Part shown: piece after piece, positions 16,533 through 24,838 of the stretch | How positions within the stretch are numbered: position 1 is the first letter of the stretch | How the letters are laid out: every line of letters starts with the position of its first letter | Assembly: GCA_051955535.1 (NCBI GenBank) | Contig: JBQCGP010000076.1 | Span: 33,256 to 97,255 of the forward strand | Direction: 5' to 3' | Origin: 13-2-20CM-68-14 sp051955535 | GTDB lineage: Bacteria > Actinomycetota > Thermoleophilia > Gaiellales > Gaiellaceae | DNA length: 64,000 nucleotides | Translations under genes and position numbers: made by a program | Notes under the pieces: generated by a model | The model's input: the letters and a program-made list of their open reading frames with translations, nothing else | The model's database searches: none | What the model was told of the DNA's origin: nothing

Positions 16533-17393
16533 TTACGTTCGGCCTGCGGCGAGCAGCACGAGGTTCGTCAGCCGCAGCCTTCCGTCGTCGCCGGCGTGCG
16601 GCTTGGCGGCTTCGACGACTGCCGCCCACGCCTCGTCCCGGACCTCCGGCGGATGGTTCGCCAGGAGGGCGGTGATCGGCGGCACGATCTCGCGCGTGAA
16701 GCGAGCGAACTCCTCGGGCGAGTCCCACTCGATGTCGATCTCGATCTGGTCCACCTCGACGTCTGCGAACCCTCCGCCCTCCAGCAGGGATGAGATCGCT
16801 TCCGGCGTCGGTCGCGAGAGCGGTCCAGGCGTCCCCGGTGGAGGCGGCGACAAGTCCAGGTGCGTCAGCACCGTCCGCAGCGGGAGCCCAAGCATCGGCG
16901 AACGATCCGGAGGCCCCCACGAACTGATCGCCATTCGAGCCCCTGGCTTGAGAAAGCCCCGGATCCGGGCCGCGGCCGCCTCGGCCTGAGGCTCGAAGAT
17001 GATTCCCCACCGCGACAGCGCGGCATCGAAAGTCTCCGGCGGAAAGTCGAGCGACGATGCGTCCGTCTCGACGAACTCGACGTTGTCGATGCCGGCGGCC
17101 GAGGCGCGCTCGCGACCGTACGCGAGCATCTCGGGCGAGATGTCCGTGGCGACGATGCGGCCGCCCTTGCCGACGACCCGCGCCGCGGTCAGAGCCGGCT
17201 CCCCCGAGCCGGCGGCCACGTCGAGAACCTGGTCACCGGGCTTGACACCGGCCATCTCGACGAGTCGTTGGCTGACCGGCGCGGTGGCGCTGTAGATCAG
17301 CTCTTGCCAGTCGTGCCAACCCTTGGCCGCCGTGCCCCAGTCCCGGCGCTGCCCTGCACGAAACTCGCCGGCGTCGATCTGCGTCGCTTCCAT
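16533..17393 (-). CDS. class I SAM-dependent methyltransferase
   Basis: 286 aa, started at the ATG at 17393, which has GGAGAGGAG upstream. SAM-binding motif VLDVAAGSGEPALTAA (motif I), ATDISPEMLAYGRERA (motif II) and FDAALSRWGIIF (motif IV region). It resembles UbiE/menaquinone-type and small-molecule methyltransferases; the substrate is not readable. Converges with the preceding small gene and diverges from the cupin at 17494 across 100 bp. Confidence 0.87.
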   Translation of the reverse strand: MEATQIDAGEFRAGQRRDWGTAAKGWHDWQELIYSATAPVSQRLVEMAGVKPGDQVLDVAAGSGEPALTAARVVGKGGRIVATDISPEMLAYGRERASAAGIDNVEFVETDASSLDFPPETFDAALSRWGIIFEPQAEAAAARIRGFLKPGARMAISSWGPPDRSPMLGLPLRTVLTHLDLSPPPPGTPGPLSRPTPEAISSLLEGGGFADVEVDQIEIDIEWDSPEEFARFTREIVPPITALLANHPPEVRDEAWAAVVEAAKPHAGDDGRLRLTNLVLLAAGRT

Positions 17394-17493
17394 CGCAAGC
17401 TCCTCTCCCAACGGTTTGCCCGAACGTAGTCGATCACTCGCCGGAGGTAAAGCTGAAAGGCTTTCGCCCGGCGAACGAAGAGGGAGGTCGACC

Positions 17494-17901
17494 GTGGAGA
17501 TCACGAGGAACAGCATCGATACCGCGGCGGGATCGAGCCACTGGTTTACAGGGGCGGTCTACATCGACCCCGTGGCGGCGCCGTCCGGCTCCGTGCGGGT
17601 AAGCGCGGCCCACGTGCACTTCGCGCCGGGCGCGCGAACGGCGTGGCACGTACACCCGAACGGGCAGACGATCTGGGTGATCGAGGGCATTTGTTACTGC
17701 CAGGCGCGTAGTGGAGAAATCGACGTCCTCCGGCCCGGAGACCGTGCCTTCTTCGAGCCGGGCGAGGAGCACTGGCACGGCGCCACGCCGACCACCTTCA
17801 TGACGCACCTCGCGATCCAGGAGGTCGACGACGAGGGCAACGCCGCCACCTGGGGCGACCACGTCACAGAGGAGGAGTACGCGGCCGCCCCGGCCACTTA
17901 G
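17494..17901 (+). CDS. single-domain cupin
   Basis: 135 aa from GTG with GAGGGAGG upstream. Cupin motif 1 reads FAPGARTAWHVHPNGQTIWVIEG and motif 2 reads GDRAFFEPGEEHWHGA, giving three His and one Glu as metal ligands. Such proteins occur beside carboxymuconolactone-decarboxylase-like or oxidoreductase genes and may be small isomerases or dioxygenases. Its 3' end overlaps by 4 nt the convergent thioredoxin-fold gene. Confidence 0.87.
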   Translation: MEITRNSIDTAAGSSHWFTGAVYIDPVAAPSGSVRVSAAHVHFAPGARTAWHVHPNGQTIWVIEGICYCQARSGEIDVLRPGDRAFFEPGEEHWHGATPTTFMTHLAIQEVDDEGNAATWGDHVTEEEYAAAPAT

Positions 17902-18872
17902 CCGAACGTGAATGCGAAGCCCTCGGCGCCTGGGTCGAGGAAGTTGATCTCGAACGTGCGATCCTCGATCGGCTCCGTAACGCGGATCAGCTGGTAGAGT
18001 CGTTGCCGGACGAGGGTTCCCTGGCCCTGCTCGTCGATGTCGAGCCCGTGGGAGTCGCCGGGAGGTTCTCCGTCGAGGCGCACGCGGAACGGCACGGAAA
18101 TCCCCGGCGAACGTGGGCCCATGACCAGGTGGACGTCTCGGGCGTGGAACCGGAAGCTGATTCCGCCGTCGGCCGCGTTCAGCACGCTCGAGCCGCGCTC
18201 GATCGTCCAGTCCCCTGAGAGAGCCCAGCGGTTGAGATCCAACGGGTCCGGGACGAAATAGGTGCGCGCCTCGTCGTAGCCGACGCCGTCGGGTGACTCG
18301 AAGTTCTGGGCTTGCTCGTAGCCCAGGTAGGTCTCGGGAGTCTTCAAGCCGGCCCAGTCCGCCTGGACCTCGAAGCCCATCGGGGAGACGGAGACGAGGT
18401 CGTCGGCGACGCCGTCCCGGCCGGCATCCCGCAGCAGCTGCTGGATGACGCGTTCGCATTCGTCGTAACCGCCCTCGCCGAAGTGGTGATGTCGGATCCG
18501 CCCGTCGGCACCTGCGATGTACACCGCCGGCCAGTAGCGGTTGTCGAACGCCCGCCAGACCCGGTAGTCGCTGTCGATCGCGATCGGATACTCGACGTTC
18601 ATGTCCTTCGCGGCCCAGGTGATGTTGTCGACGTTCTGTTCGAACGGGAACTCGGGGGTGTGGACGCCGACGACGACCAGCCCGTCCTCCTCGTACTTCT
18701 CGGCCCAGGCCCGGACGTAGGCCAGGGTGCGCAGCCAGTTGATGCAGGTGTAGGTCCAGAAGTCGACGAGGATGACCTTCCCGCGCAGGCCTTCGGCCGA
18801 CAGCGGGGGCGAGTTCAGCCAGCCCGTGGCGCCGTCGAAGCCGGGCAGGTGACCGTCGCCGAACAGCCCCAC
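17898..18872 (-). CDS. DipZ/TlpA-like thioredoxin-fold protein with CxxW active site
   Basis: 324 aa, GTG start one base after the hydrolase stop. Thioredoxin-like domain in residues ~1-155: KVILVDFWTYTCINWLRT, VVVGVHTPEFPFE, DSDYRVWRAFDNRYWPAVYI. The remaining ~170 residues match the beta-rich C-terminal domain of DipZ (YLGYEQAQNF, NRWALSGDWTIE, FRFHARDVHLVMG). The DipZ motif is normally CINC; here the second Cys is Trp. No membrane part, unlike full DipZ. Last gene of the epoxide-hydrolase operon. Confidence 0.82.
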   Translation of the reverse strand: MGLFGDGHLPGFDGATGWLNSPPLSAEGLRGKVILVDFWTYTCINWLRTLAYVRAWAEKYEEDGLVVVGVHTPEFPFEQNVDNITWAAKDMNVEYPIAIDSDYRVWRAFDNRYWPAVYIAGADGRIRHHHFGEGGYDECERVIQQLLRDAGRDGVADDLVSVSPMGFEVQADWAGLKTPETYLGYEQAQNFESPDGVGYDEARTYFVPDPLDLNRWALSGDWTIERGSSVLNAADGGISFRFHARDVHLVMGPRSPGISVPFRVRLDGEPPGDSHGLDIDEQGQGTLVRQRLYQLIRVTEPIEDRTFEINFLDPGAEGFAFTFG

Positions 18873-18873
18873 G

Positions 18874-19629
18874 TCAGTGCCCCACGGCCGCCGGCGTCGA
18901 GCCGACCGCTGCGACCACCTCCTCGATCACGCCGGCCACGGCTTCGGGCTGGGAGACCATGATCACGTGCGAGCCGTCGAGCTCGGTGATCGTCGCCCCT
19001 GCCCGCTCGGCCATCGAGCGTGTGAGGTCCGCCCCGGCCGCCTTGTCGCCCGTCGAGACCACGGCCCAGGTAGGCAGGTTCTTCCACGCGGGCGGCCCGT
19101 TCGGCTCGCTGAATGCGGCCTCGGCAATCGGCCGCTGCGTCGCGGCCATCACCGCCGCCTGCTCGGCCGGGAGATCGGCCGCGAAGGCGTCGTGGAACTT
19201 CGCAGGATCGATCGCGAACTCGACCAACGGCTCGCCGCCGTTCGGTGACGGGTAGTGGTGAGGGACGAGCGCGGCGGGGAGCACCGCATCCTTGGATGTC
19301 GGCGTGACCTCGCCCAGGGTCTCACCCTCGTCGGGAGCGAAGGCCGAGACGAAGACCAGGCCGACGACGTTGTGCGCCTGCGTCGCCGCGTTGGAGATCA
19401 CAGCGCCGCCGTACGAGTGGCCGACGACGAGGACCGGCCCGGGCGTCTCCTCGAGCTCGCTCACGAGATAGGCGGAGTCGATCGCGATCCCGCGAAGCGG
19501 AACCGCAGGAGCCGTCACCTGGATCCCACGAGCCTGTAGGCGCTCGATCACGCCGTTCCAGCTCGACGCGTCGGCGAACGCGCCGTGCACGAGCACGACG
19601 GTGGGAGAGCCTGAGTGGCTATCTGACAC
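18874..19629 (-). CDS. alpha/beta hydrolase, salicylate-esterase-like
   Basis: 251 aa from GTG at 19629, chosen because AAAGGAGG lies just upstream. Motifs: VVLVHGAFADASSWNGV (oxyanion HG), VLVVGHSYGGAVIS (nucleophile Ser in GHSYGG) and ELDGSHVIMVSQPE (catalytic His). This subgroup resembles plant methylesterases/hydroxynitrile lyases and EstC-like bacterial esterases. Encoded between a cupin and a thioredoxin-fold gene in the epoxide-hydrolase operon; the substrate is unknown but a shared catabolic route is plausible. Confidence 0.85.
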   Translation of the reverse strand: MSDSHSGSPTVVLVHGAFADASSWNGVIERLQARGIQVTAPAVPLRGIAIDSAYLVSELEETPGPVLVVGHSYGGAVISNAATQAHNVVGLVFVSAFAPDEGETLGEVTPTSKDAVLPAALVPHHYPSPNGGEPLVEFAIDPAKFHDAFAADLPAEQAAVMAATQRPIAEAAFSEPNGPPAWKNLPTWAVVSTGDKAAGADLTRSMAERAGATITELDGSHVIMVSQPEAVAGVIEEVVAAVGSTPAAVGH

Positions 19630-19652
19630 GGGTCCTCCTTTCGTACCGGCAG

Positions 19653-19991
19653 TCACTCGGCCAGGTTGAGGAGTGGCTTGTCCTTCTCGACGATGTACGT
19701 TGCGAGCTCCGCGGCGTTGCCGGCTCCGACGTTTCGCACCGCATGGACGGCTTCGGCGGGCACCATCAACGCCCCGCCCGCATCGACCCTCATGGGCAAC
19801 TCGCCGTCGATCTCGTACTCGAGCGACCCCTCGAGTACGTAGATGATCTCCTCACCGGGATGCCAGTGCCTGATCGCAGGCGAATCGGGGTCGATCTCGA
19901 CGCGGTTCTGGATCACCTCGCGCCCGGGGACGCTGAGGTCGTGCTGCTGGAGATCGGTCCGGTGGAGACCCGGTACCTGCTGTGTGGCCAT
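19653..19991 (-). CDS. small cupin
   Basis: 112 aa. Cupin core: PAIRHWHPGEEIIYVLEGSL (HxH and Glu ligands) and ALMVPAEAVHAVRNVG (second-motif His). Starts 3 nt after the stop of the fifth epoxide hydrolase of the operon and ends 23 nt before the alpha/beta hydrolase. Probably a small metalloenzyme or a binding protein; the reaction cannot be inferred. Confidence 0.85.
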   Translation of the reverse strand: MATQQVPGLHRTDLQQHDLSVPGREVIQNRVEIDPDSPAIRHWHPGEEIIYVLEGSLEYEIDGELPMRVDAGGALMVPAEAVHAVRNVGAGNAAELATYIVEKDKPLLNLAE

Positions 19992-19993
19992 GG

Positions 19994-21190
19994 CTAGCGA
20001 ACCTCCTTGAACGTGGCGCGGACTTCCTCGCTGAAGAGCTCAGGCTGCTCCCAGGCGGCGAAGTGGCCGCCTCGGTCGACCTTGTTGAAGTAGGTCAGCG
20101 TCGGGTAGGCGCGCCGCGTCCACGACTCGGGCGGCCGGAAGCCGTCCTCTCCGAACACGGTTACGCCGACGGGAACCGTGATCTCCGCGACCTTCAGCGC
20201 CGCGGCGCTGGTCGGGAATGCCCCGCCGTGCTCCCAGTACAAGCGTCCGGAAGACGCCGCCGTGTTGGTCAGCCAGTAGAACGAGATGTCGTCGAGCACC
20301 TCATCCTTGGACTTGGGGTCGCTCGGGTCGCTGCCGAACGACCACGCCGCAAAGCCCGGGTGCCAGAAGAACAGGGCTGCAAGGCCGGCCGGCGAGTCGG
20401 TCACTCCGTATCCGACGTCCTGCGGGCGCGCCGTCAACGCGATGAAGTACCCGAAGAACCCGCTTTTCCGGGAGGCGACGAGGCCGTCGAACGCCGCCTG
20501 CTCCTCGCCGGTCATCTCGGGCACGGGCCCGGTGCCGTTGAGGGCCGCCTCCACGTCGGGCGGCACGCTCGCCGGCAGGTTCACGTGGATTGCGCGAAGG
20601 CCCGAGGGAGCCTGCCGGCCCATCGCCTCGGTAATGACGGCGCCCCAATCGCCGCCCTGTGCGACGTACTCGTCGTAGCCGAGCCGATGCATCAGCTCGT
20701 CCCAGGCGAAGGCGATCCGTTCGGGGTTCCAGCCGGGAGCGTCCGGCCGCGCGGAGAAGCCGTAGCCGGGCAGTGACGGGATCACGACATGGAACGCGTC
20801 CTCGCCGGACGGCGGGTCGGTCAACGGCTCGACGATCTTCAGCAGCTCGAAGACCGAGCCCGGCCAGCCGTGGGTCACGATCAAGGGCATCGCGTCGTCG
20901 TGCGGAGACCTCGCGTGGATGAAGTGGATGTCCAGGCCCTCGATCTCGGTCATGAACTGGGGCAGCGCGTTCAGCTTGGCCTCGCCCTGCCGCCAGTCGT
21001 AGTCCGCGGCCCAGTACGAGACCAGGTCTTTCAGCTTCGCCAGCTGCACGCCCTGCGACGCGTCTCCGACAGTCTCCTTGTCAGGCCAGCGCGTCGCGGC
21101 GAGACGGCGGCGCAGGTCGTCGATCTCCTCCTGCGGGATCTCAGCGTGGAATGGTCGGATCTCGGTTGCTGTTTCGACGGGGCTACTCAT
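19994..21190 (-). CDS. epoxide hydrolase paralogue 5 of the operon
   Basis: 398 aa with the EHN N-terminal domain (EIRPFHAEIPQEEIDDLRRR) typical of microsomal-type epoxide hydrolases, then the alpha/beta-hydrolase core: THGWPGS (oxyanion), AQGGDWGAVI (nucleophile Asp), VFGEDGF (acid) and RGGHFAAWEQPE (His). It should open epoxides by an alkyl-enzyme ester, followed by hydrolysis. The start overlaps the previous paralogue's stop by 4 nt (ATGA). Its acid region VFGED departs slightly from the VFPxE of the other copies. Confidence 0.9.
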   Translation of the reverse strand: MSSPVETATEIRPFHAEIPQEEIDDLRRRLAATRWPDKETVGDASQGVQLAKLKDLVSYWAADYDWRQGEAKLNALPQFMTEIEGLDIHFIHARSPHDDAMPLIVTHGWPGSVFELLKIVEPLTDPPSGEDAFHVVIPSLPGYGFSARPDAPGWNPERIAFAWDELMHRLGYDEYVAQGGDWGAVITEAMGRQAPSGLRAIHVNLPASVPPDVEAALNGTGPVPEMTGEEQAAFDGLVASRKSGFFGYFIALTARPQDVGYGVTDSPAGLAALFFWHPGFAAWSFGSDPSDPKSKDEVLDDISFYWLTNTAASSGRLYWEHGGAFPTSAAALKVAEITVPVGVTVFGEDGFRPPESWTRRAYPTLTYFNKVDRGGHFAAWEQPELFSEEVRATFKEVR

Positions 21191-22398
21191 GACGACCTCC
21201 CGTTGCGGAGCGGCTTGAACGCGGCCCGCAGCTCGGTGCTGAAGAGCTCGGGCTCTTCCCAGGCGGCGAAGTGGCCGCCCTTGTCGGCTTCGTTGAAGTA
21301 GAGGAGGGTCGGATAGGAGGTCTCCACCCAGCTCTGCGGCGCCCGAAAGATCTCGCCCGGGAACGTGGTGAAACCAACCGGGATCGAGACGGCAGGAGGT
21401 GGCTGACCGGCGGCGCGTGCTGTGGCCTGTCCGCCCTCCCAGTACGACCGTGCTGCCGAGGCTCCGGTGGCCGTCAGCCAGTACAGCGTGATGTTGTCGA
21501 GGATGTGGTCGGGGGTGAGACCGCCCGCAGGCTCGCCTTCTATGAACGCGTGCGAGATCTTGTAGTAGCTGTCCGTGTCGTGGTCGAGCATCCAGCCCGC
21601 CAGGGCGACGGGGGAGTCCAGCAGCGCATAGCCGATGGTCTGCGGCCGCGTGGCCTGCTCTAGGAAGTAGCCGAAGCCGCTCTGCCTGAACGTCATGATC
21701 TCCTCGAGCGCCGCACGTTCCTGCTCGGTCTTCGACGGGAGACCGCTGACGTCGCCGAGCGCCGTCCTGAGGAGGTTCATGTGGATGCCGATCAGGCCTT
21801 CCGGTGCCTGACGGCCCATGTCGTCTGTGATGGCGGCACCCTGGTCGCCGCCCTGCGCGACGTAATGCCCATAGCTGAGCCGAGCCATCAGCACTGCCCA
21901 GGCCTTCGCCGTGCGGCCGTCGTACCAGCCGAGCTCGGCTGGCTCGCCCGAGAAGCCGTACCCAGGAATCGATGGCAGCACTAGGTGGAATGCGTCCTCG
22001 GCGCTTCCGCCGTGCACAGTCGGGTCAGTCAGCGGGCCGATTGTCTCGAGGAGCTCGATCACTGAGCCGGGCCAACCGTGGGTCATGATCAGCGGCAGCG
22101 CGTCCTCGTGCTGGGAGCGGACGTGGATGAAGTGGACGTCCACGCCGTCGATCTCCGTCTTGAACTGCGGTAAGGCGTTCAGTCTCGCCTCGACGCGGCC
22201 GAAGTCATAGTCGGTCGTCCAGTAGTCCGCGAGCGCCTTGAGCGTCGCCAGCTGCACGCCCTGCGAGCGATCGTCGACGAGCTCCTTGCTGGGCCAGCGC
22301 GTCGCCGCGATGCGGCGGCGCAGGTCGTCGATCTTCTCCCCTGGAATCTCAGCGTGAAAAGGACGAATCTCGGTGGAGGTTTTGACAGCGATGCTCAT
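21187..22398 (-). CDS. epoxide hydrolase paralogue 4 of the operon
   Basis: 403 aa, same architecture: EIRPFHAEIPGEKIDDLRRR (EHN), MTHGWPGSV, AQGGDQGAAI with nucleophile Asp, TTFPGEIF acid and KGGHFAAWEEPE. The residue after the nucleophile is Gln where most family members have Trp (GGDWG), shared only with the next paralogue upstream. ATGA overlaps at both ends. Ends NGRSS, and the codons of this end supply the GGGAGG ribosome site of the next gene. Confidence 0.9.
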   Translation of the reverse strand: MSIAVKTSTEIRPFHAEIPGEKIDDLRRRIAATRWPSKELVDDRSQGVQLATLKALADYWTTDYDFGRVEARLNALPQFKTEIDGVDVHFIHVRSQHEDALPLIMTHGWPGSVIELLETIGPLTDPTVHGGSAEDAFHLVLPSIPGYGFSGEPAELGWYDGRTAKAWAVLMARLSYGHYVAQGGDQGAAITDDMGRQAPEGLIGIHMNLLRTALGDVSGLPSKTEQERAALEEIMTFRQSGFGYFLEQATRPQTIGYALLDSPVALAGWMLDHDTDSYYKISHAFIEGEPAGGLTPDHILDNITLYWLTATGASAARSYWEGGQATARAAGQPPPAVSIPVGFTTFPGEIFRAPQSWVETSYPTLLYFNEADKGGHFAAWEEPELFSTELRAAFKPLRNGRSS

Positions 22399-23615
22399 GA
22401 CCCCGTCCCGTTGTCACGGAGTGATTTGAAGGCGGCGCGCATCTCGCCTGCGAAGATCTCCGGCTGCTCCCAGGCCGCGAAGTGCCCGCCCTTCTCGGCT
22501 TCGTTGTAGTAGATGAGGTTGTGGTAGGCGTGCTTCACCCAGTGCCGCGGCGCCTGGAAGAGCTCGTCGGGGAACACCGAGTAGGCGACCGGGAGCTTGA
22601 CGTGAGGAGGCGGGTCCTTCAACGAGGCGGTCGCGGCTCGACCGGTCTCCCAGTACAGCCGCGACGTCGACGTCCCCGTGCCCGTCAGCCAGTACAGCGT
22701 GATGTTGTCGAGGACGGCGTCCCGGGTGAGACCGCCGGTCGGCTGGCCGTCGACGAACGCGCGCGAGATCTTCCCGTAGCTGTCCGCGTCGTGGTCGAGC
22801 ATCCACGCCGCCAGCCCGATCGGCGAATCAATAAGCGAGTAGCCGATCGTCTGCGGGTGCTCGCCCATCTCGGAGATGTAGCCGCGCATGAATACCGAGA
22901 CGACCTTGCCCAGCTGATCCCGCTCCGCGTGCGTGAAGATCCGGGGACTGAGAGCCGCCGTCAACAGCTCCTTCGGAATCGCGTCGAGGAAATTGAAGTG
23001 GAGGCCGAGCAGCCCGTCGGGCGCCTGCCGGCCCATCGCATCGGTGACGCCGGCGCCCTGGTCGCCGCCCTGGGCGACGTAGGCGGTGTAGCCGATGCGG
23101 CTGACCAGCTCGGCCCACGCCCGGCCGATGCGGGCGGACTCCCAGCCGGGCTCGGTCGGCTCTGACGAGAAGCCGTAGCCGGGGATCGACGGGATGACGA
23201 CGTGAAACGCGTCGTCCGCGCTGCCGCCGTGTGCGGTCGGGTCGGTGAGCGGTCCGATCACCTCGAGCATCTCGATCACAGAGCCGGGCCAGCCGTGCGT
23301 GATGATCAGCGGCAGCGCGTCGTCGTGCTGCGATTCGACATGGATGAAGTGGATGTCGAGGCCGTCGATCTCGGTCGCGTATTGCGGGAGCGCGTTCAAC
23401 CGGTCGGCAAGGCGGCCGAAGTCGTACTCGGTCGCCCAGTAGTCCGCGAGCGCCTTGAGCGTCGCCAGCTGGATGCCCTGCGAGGCGTCGTCGACCAGCT
23501 CCTTGGTGGGCCAGCGCGTCGCCTCGATGCGCTGGCGCAGATCTTCGATCTGCTCGTCGTTAATCTCGACGTGGAACGGCCGGATCTCGGTGGTGGTCTC
23601 GACGGTGGTGCTCAT
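22395..23615 (-). CDS. epoxide hydrolase paralogue 3 of the operon
   Basis: 406 aa with EHN (EIRPFHVEINDEQIEDLRQR), ITHGWPGSV, AQGGDQGAGV, SVFPDELF and KGGHFAAWEQPE, i.e. oxyanion hole, Asp nucleophile, acid and His. It shares the GGDQG variant with paralogue 4, suggesting those two are the most recent pair. Cap region (roughly residues 190-290) differs from its neighbours, as expected if substrates differ. ATGA overlap at both ends. Confidence 0.9.
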   Translation of the reverse strand: MSTTVETTTEIRPFHVEINDEQIEDLRQRIEATRWPTKELVDDASQGIQLATLKALADYWATEYDFGRLADRLNALPQYATEIDGLDIHFIHVESQHDDALPLIITHGWPGSVIEMLEVIGPLTDPTAHGGSADDAFHVVIPSIPGYGFSSEPTEPGWESARIGRAWAELVSRIGYTAYVAQGGDQGAGVTDAMGRQAPDGLLGLHFNFLDAIPKELLTAALSPRIFTHAERDQLGKVVSVFMRGYISEMGEHPQTIGYSLIDSPIGLAAWMLDHDADSYGKISRAFVDGQPTGGLTRDAVLDNITLYWLTGTGTSTSRLYWETGRAATASLKDPPPHVKLPVAYSVFPDELFQAPRHWVKHAYHNLIYYNEAEKGGHFAAWEQPEIFAGEMRAAFKSLRDNGTGS

Positions 23616-24838
23616 GACGACCTCCCGTTGCGTAGTGACCTGAATGCGGCTCGGAGTTCGCCTGCGAACAGTTCCGGCTGCTCCCAGGCGGCGAAGTGGC
23701 CGCCCTTCTCGACCTCGTTGAAGTAGATGAGATGCGGGTACGCCCGCTCAGCCCAGCTCCTGGGCGCCTGGTACTGCTCGCCGGGGAAGACGCTCACCGC
23801 CACGGGAATGGAGACGCCCTTCACGTTGAAGAAGCCGCCCTTGTATTCCCAATAGAGGCGCGACGCCGAGACCCCTGTGCTCGTCAGCCAGTAGAGCGTG
23901 ACGTTGTCGAGGAACTCGTCGCGTGTCAGCTCGCCGGTGTCGCTCGTGGCCCGGTTGATGCCGGAGACGAGGCCGCCGGCAGGCTGGCCGTCACCATCTC
24001 CGTGGTCGAGCAGCCAGGCGGCCAGACCGACGGGTGAATCCGCGATCCCGTACAGGGTCTGCGGGCGCGACCCCATGATCCGGGCGTAATCGACCTGCTT
24101 GTAGGTCGTCAGCAGGTGCTCCCATGCGCGCCGCTCGTCAGCTGGGAGGTCAGCGGGCGCGGTCTCGCCGGCGAGGGTGGCCTTGTCGAGGTCTGCCGGC
24201 ACCGTGCCGGGCATGCTGGTGTGAATGGCGAGCAGACCCTCGAGCTCCTGCACGCCCATCCAGTCGACGACGAACGCACCCCAGTCGCCGCCTTGGGCGA
24301 CGAACTCGTTGTAGCCCAGCCGGTTCATCAGTTCTGCCCAGGCTCGACCCATGCGCTCGGGGCCCCAACCGGTGCTCGTCGGCTTGCCCGAGAACCCGTA
24401 GCCCGGCATCGACGGGATCACCACATGGAATGCGTCCCCGGCCTCGCCCCCGTGTGCCGTCGGATCGGTCAGTCGACCAATGATCTTCAGTTGTTCGATG
24501 ATCGAGCCGGGCCAGCCGTGATTGACGATCAGCGGCAGCGCGCCTTCATGTTGGGAGCGAACGTGAATGAAGTGAATGTCGAGCCCATCGATCTCGGTGA
24601 TGAACTGCGGCAGGGCGTTCAGGTTCGCCTCGCATTTGCGCCAGTCGTACTCCGTCCCCCAGTAGCTCGCGAGCTCCCGAATCATTGCGAGCGGCACGCC
24701 CTGCGACTGATCCGCGACGGTCTCCTTCTCGGGCCAGTTCGTGGCCACGATGCGTCGGCGGAGGTCCTCGAGCGCCTCATCGGAAATGTCGACGTGGAAG
24801 GGCCTGAGCCCGGTGGCGCTCTCGACGGTGGTGCTCAT
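23612..24838 (-). CDS. epoxide hydrolase paralogue 2 of the operon
   Basis: 408 aa from the ATG at 24838. An open frame continues upstream to 25963, but that part is only a shadow of the preceding gene. EHN GLRPFHVDISDEALEDLRRR, VNHGWPGSI, AQGGDWGAFV (nucleophile Asp), SVFPGEQY and KGGHFAAWEQPE. The cap holds an insertion around GDGDGQPAGGLVSGINRA absent from the siblings. Ribosome site GGGAGG lies in the last codons of paralogue 1. Confidence 0.9.
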   Translation of the reverse strand: MSTTVESATGLRPFHVDISDEALEDLRRRIVATNWPEKETVADQSQGVPLAMIRELASYWGTEYDWRKCEANLNALPQFITEIDGLDIHFIHVRSQHEGALPLIVNHGWPGSIIEQLKIIGRLTDPTAHGGEAGDAFHVVIPSMPGYGFSGKPTSTGWGPERMGRAWAELMNRLGYNEFVAQGGDWGAFVVDWMGVQELEGLLAIHTSMPGTVPADLDKATLAGETAPADLPADERRAWEHLLTTYKQVDYARIMGSRPQTLYGIADSPVGLAAWLLDHGDGDGQPAGGLVSGINRATSDTGELTRDEFLDNVTLYWLTSTGVSASRLYWEYKGGFFNVKGVSIPVAVSVFPGEQYQAPRSWAERAYPHLIYFNEVEKGGHFAAWEQPELFAGELRAAFRSLRNGRSS

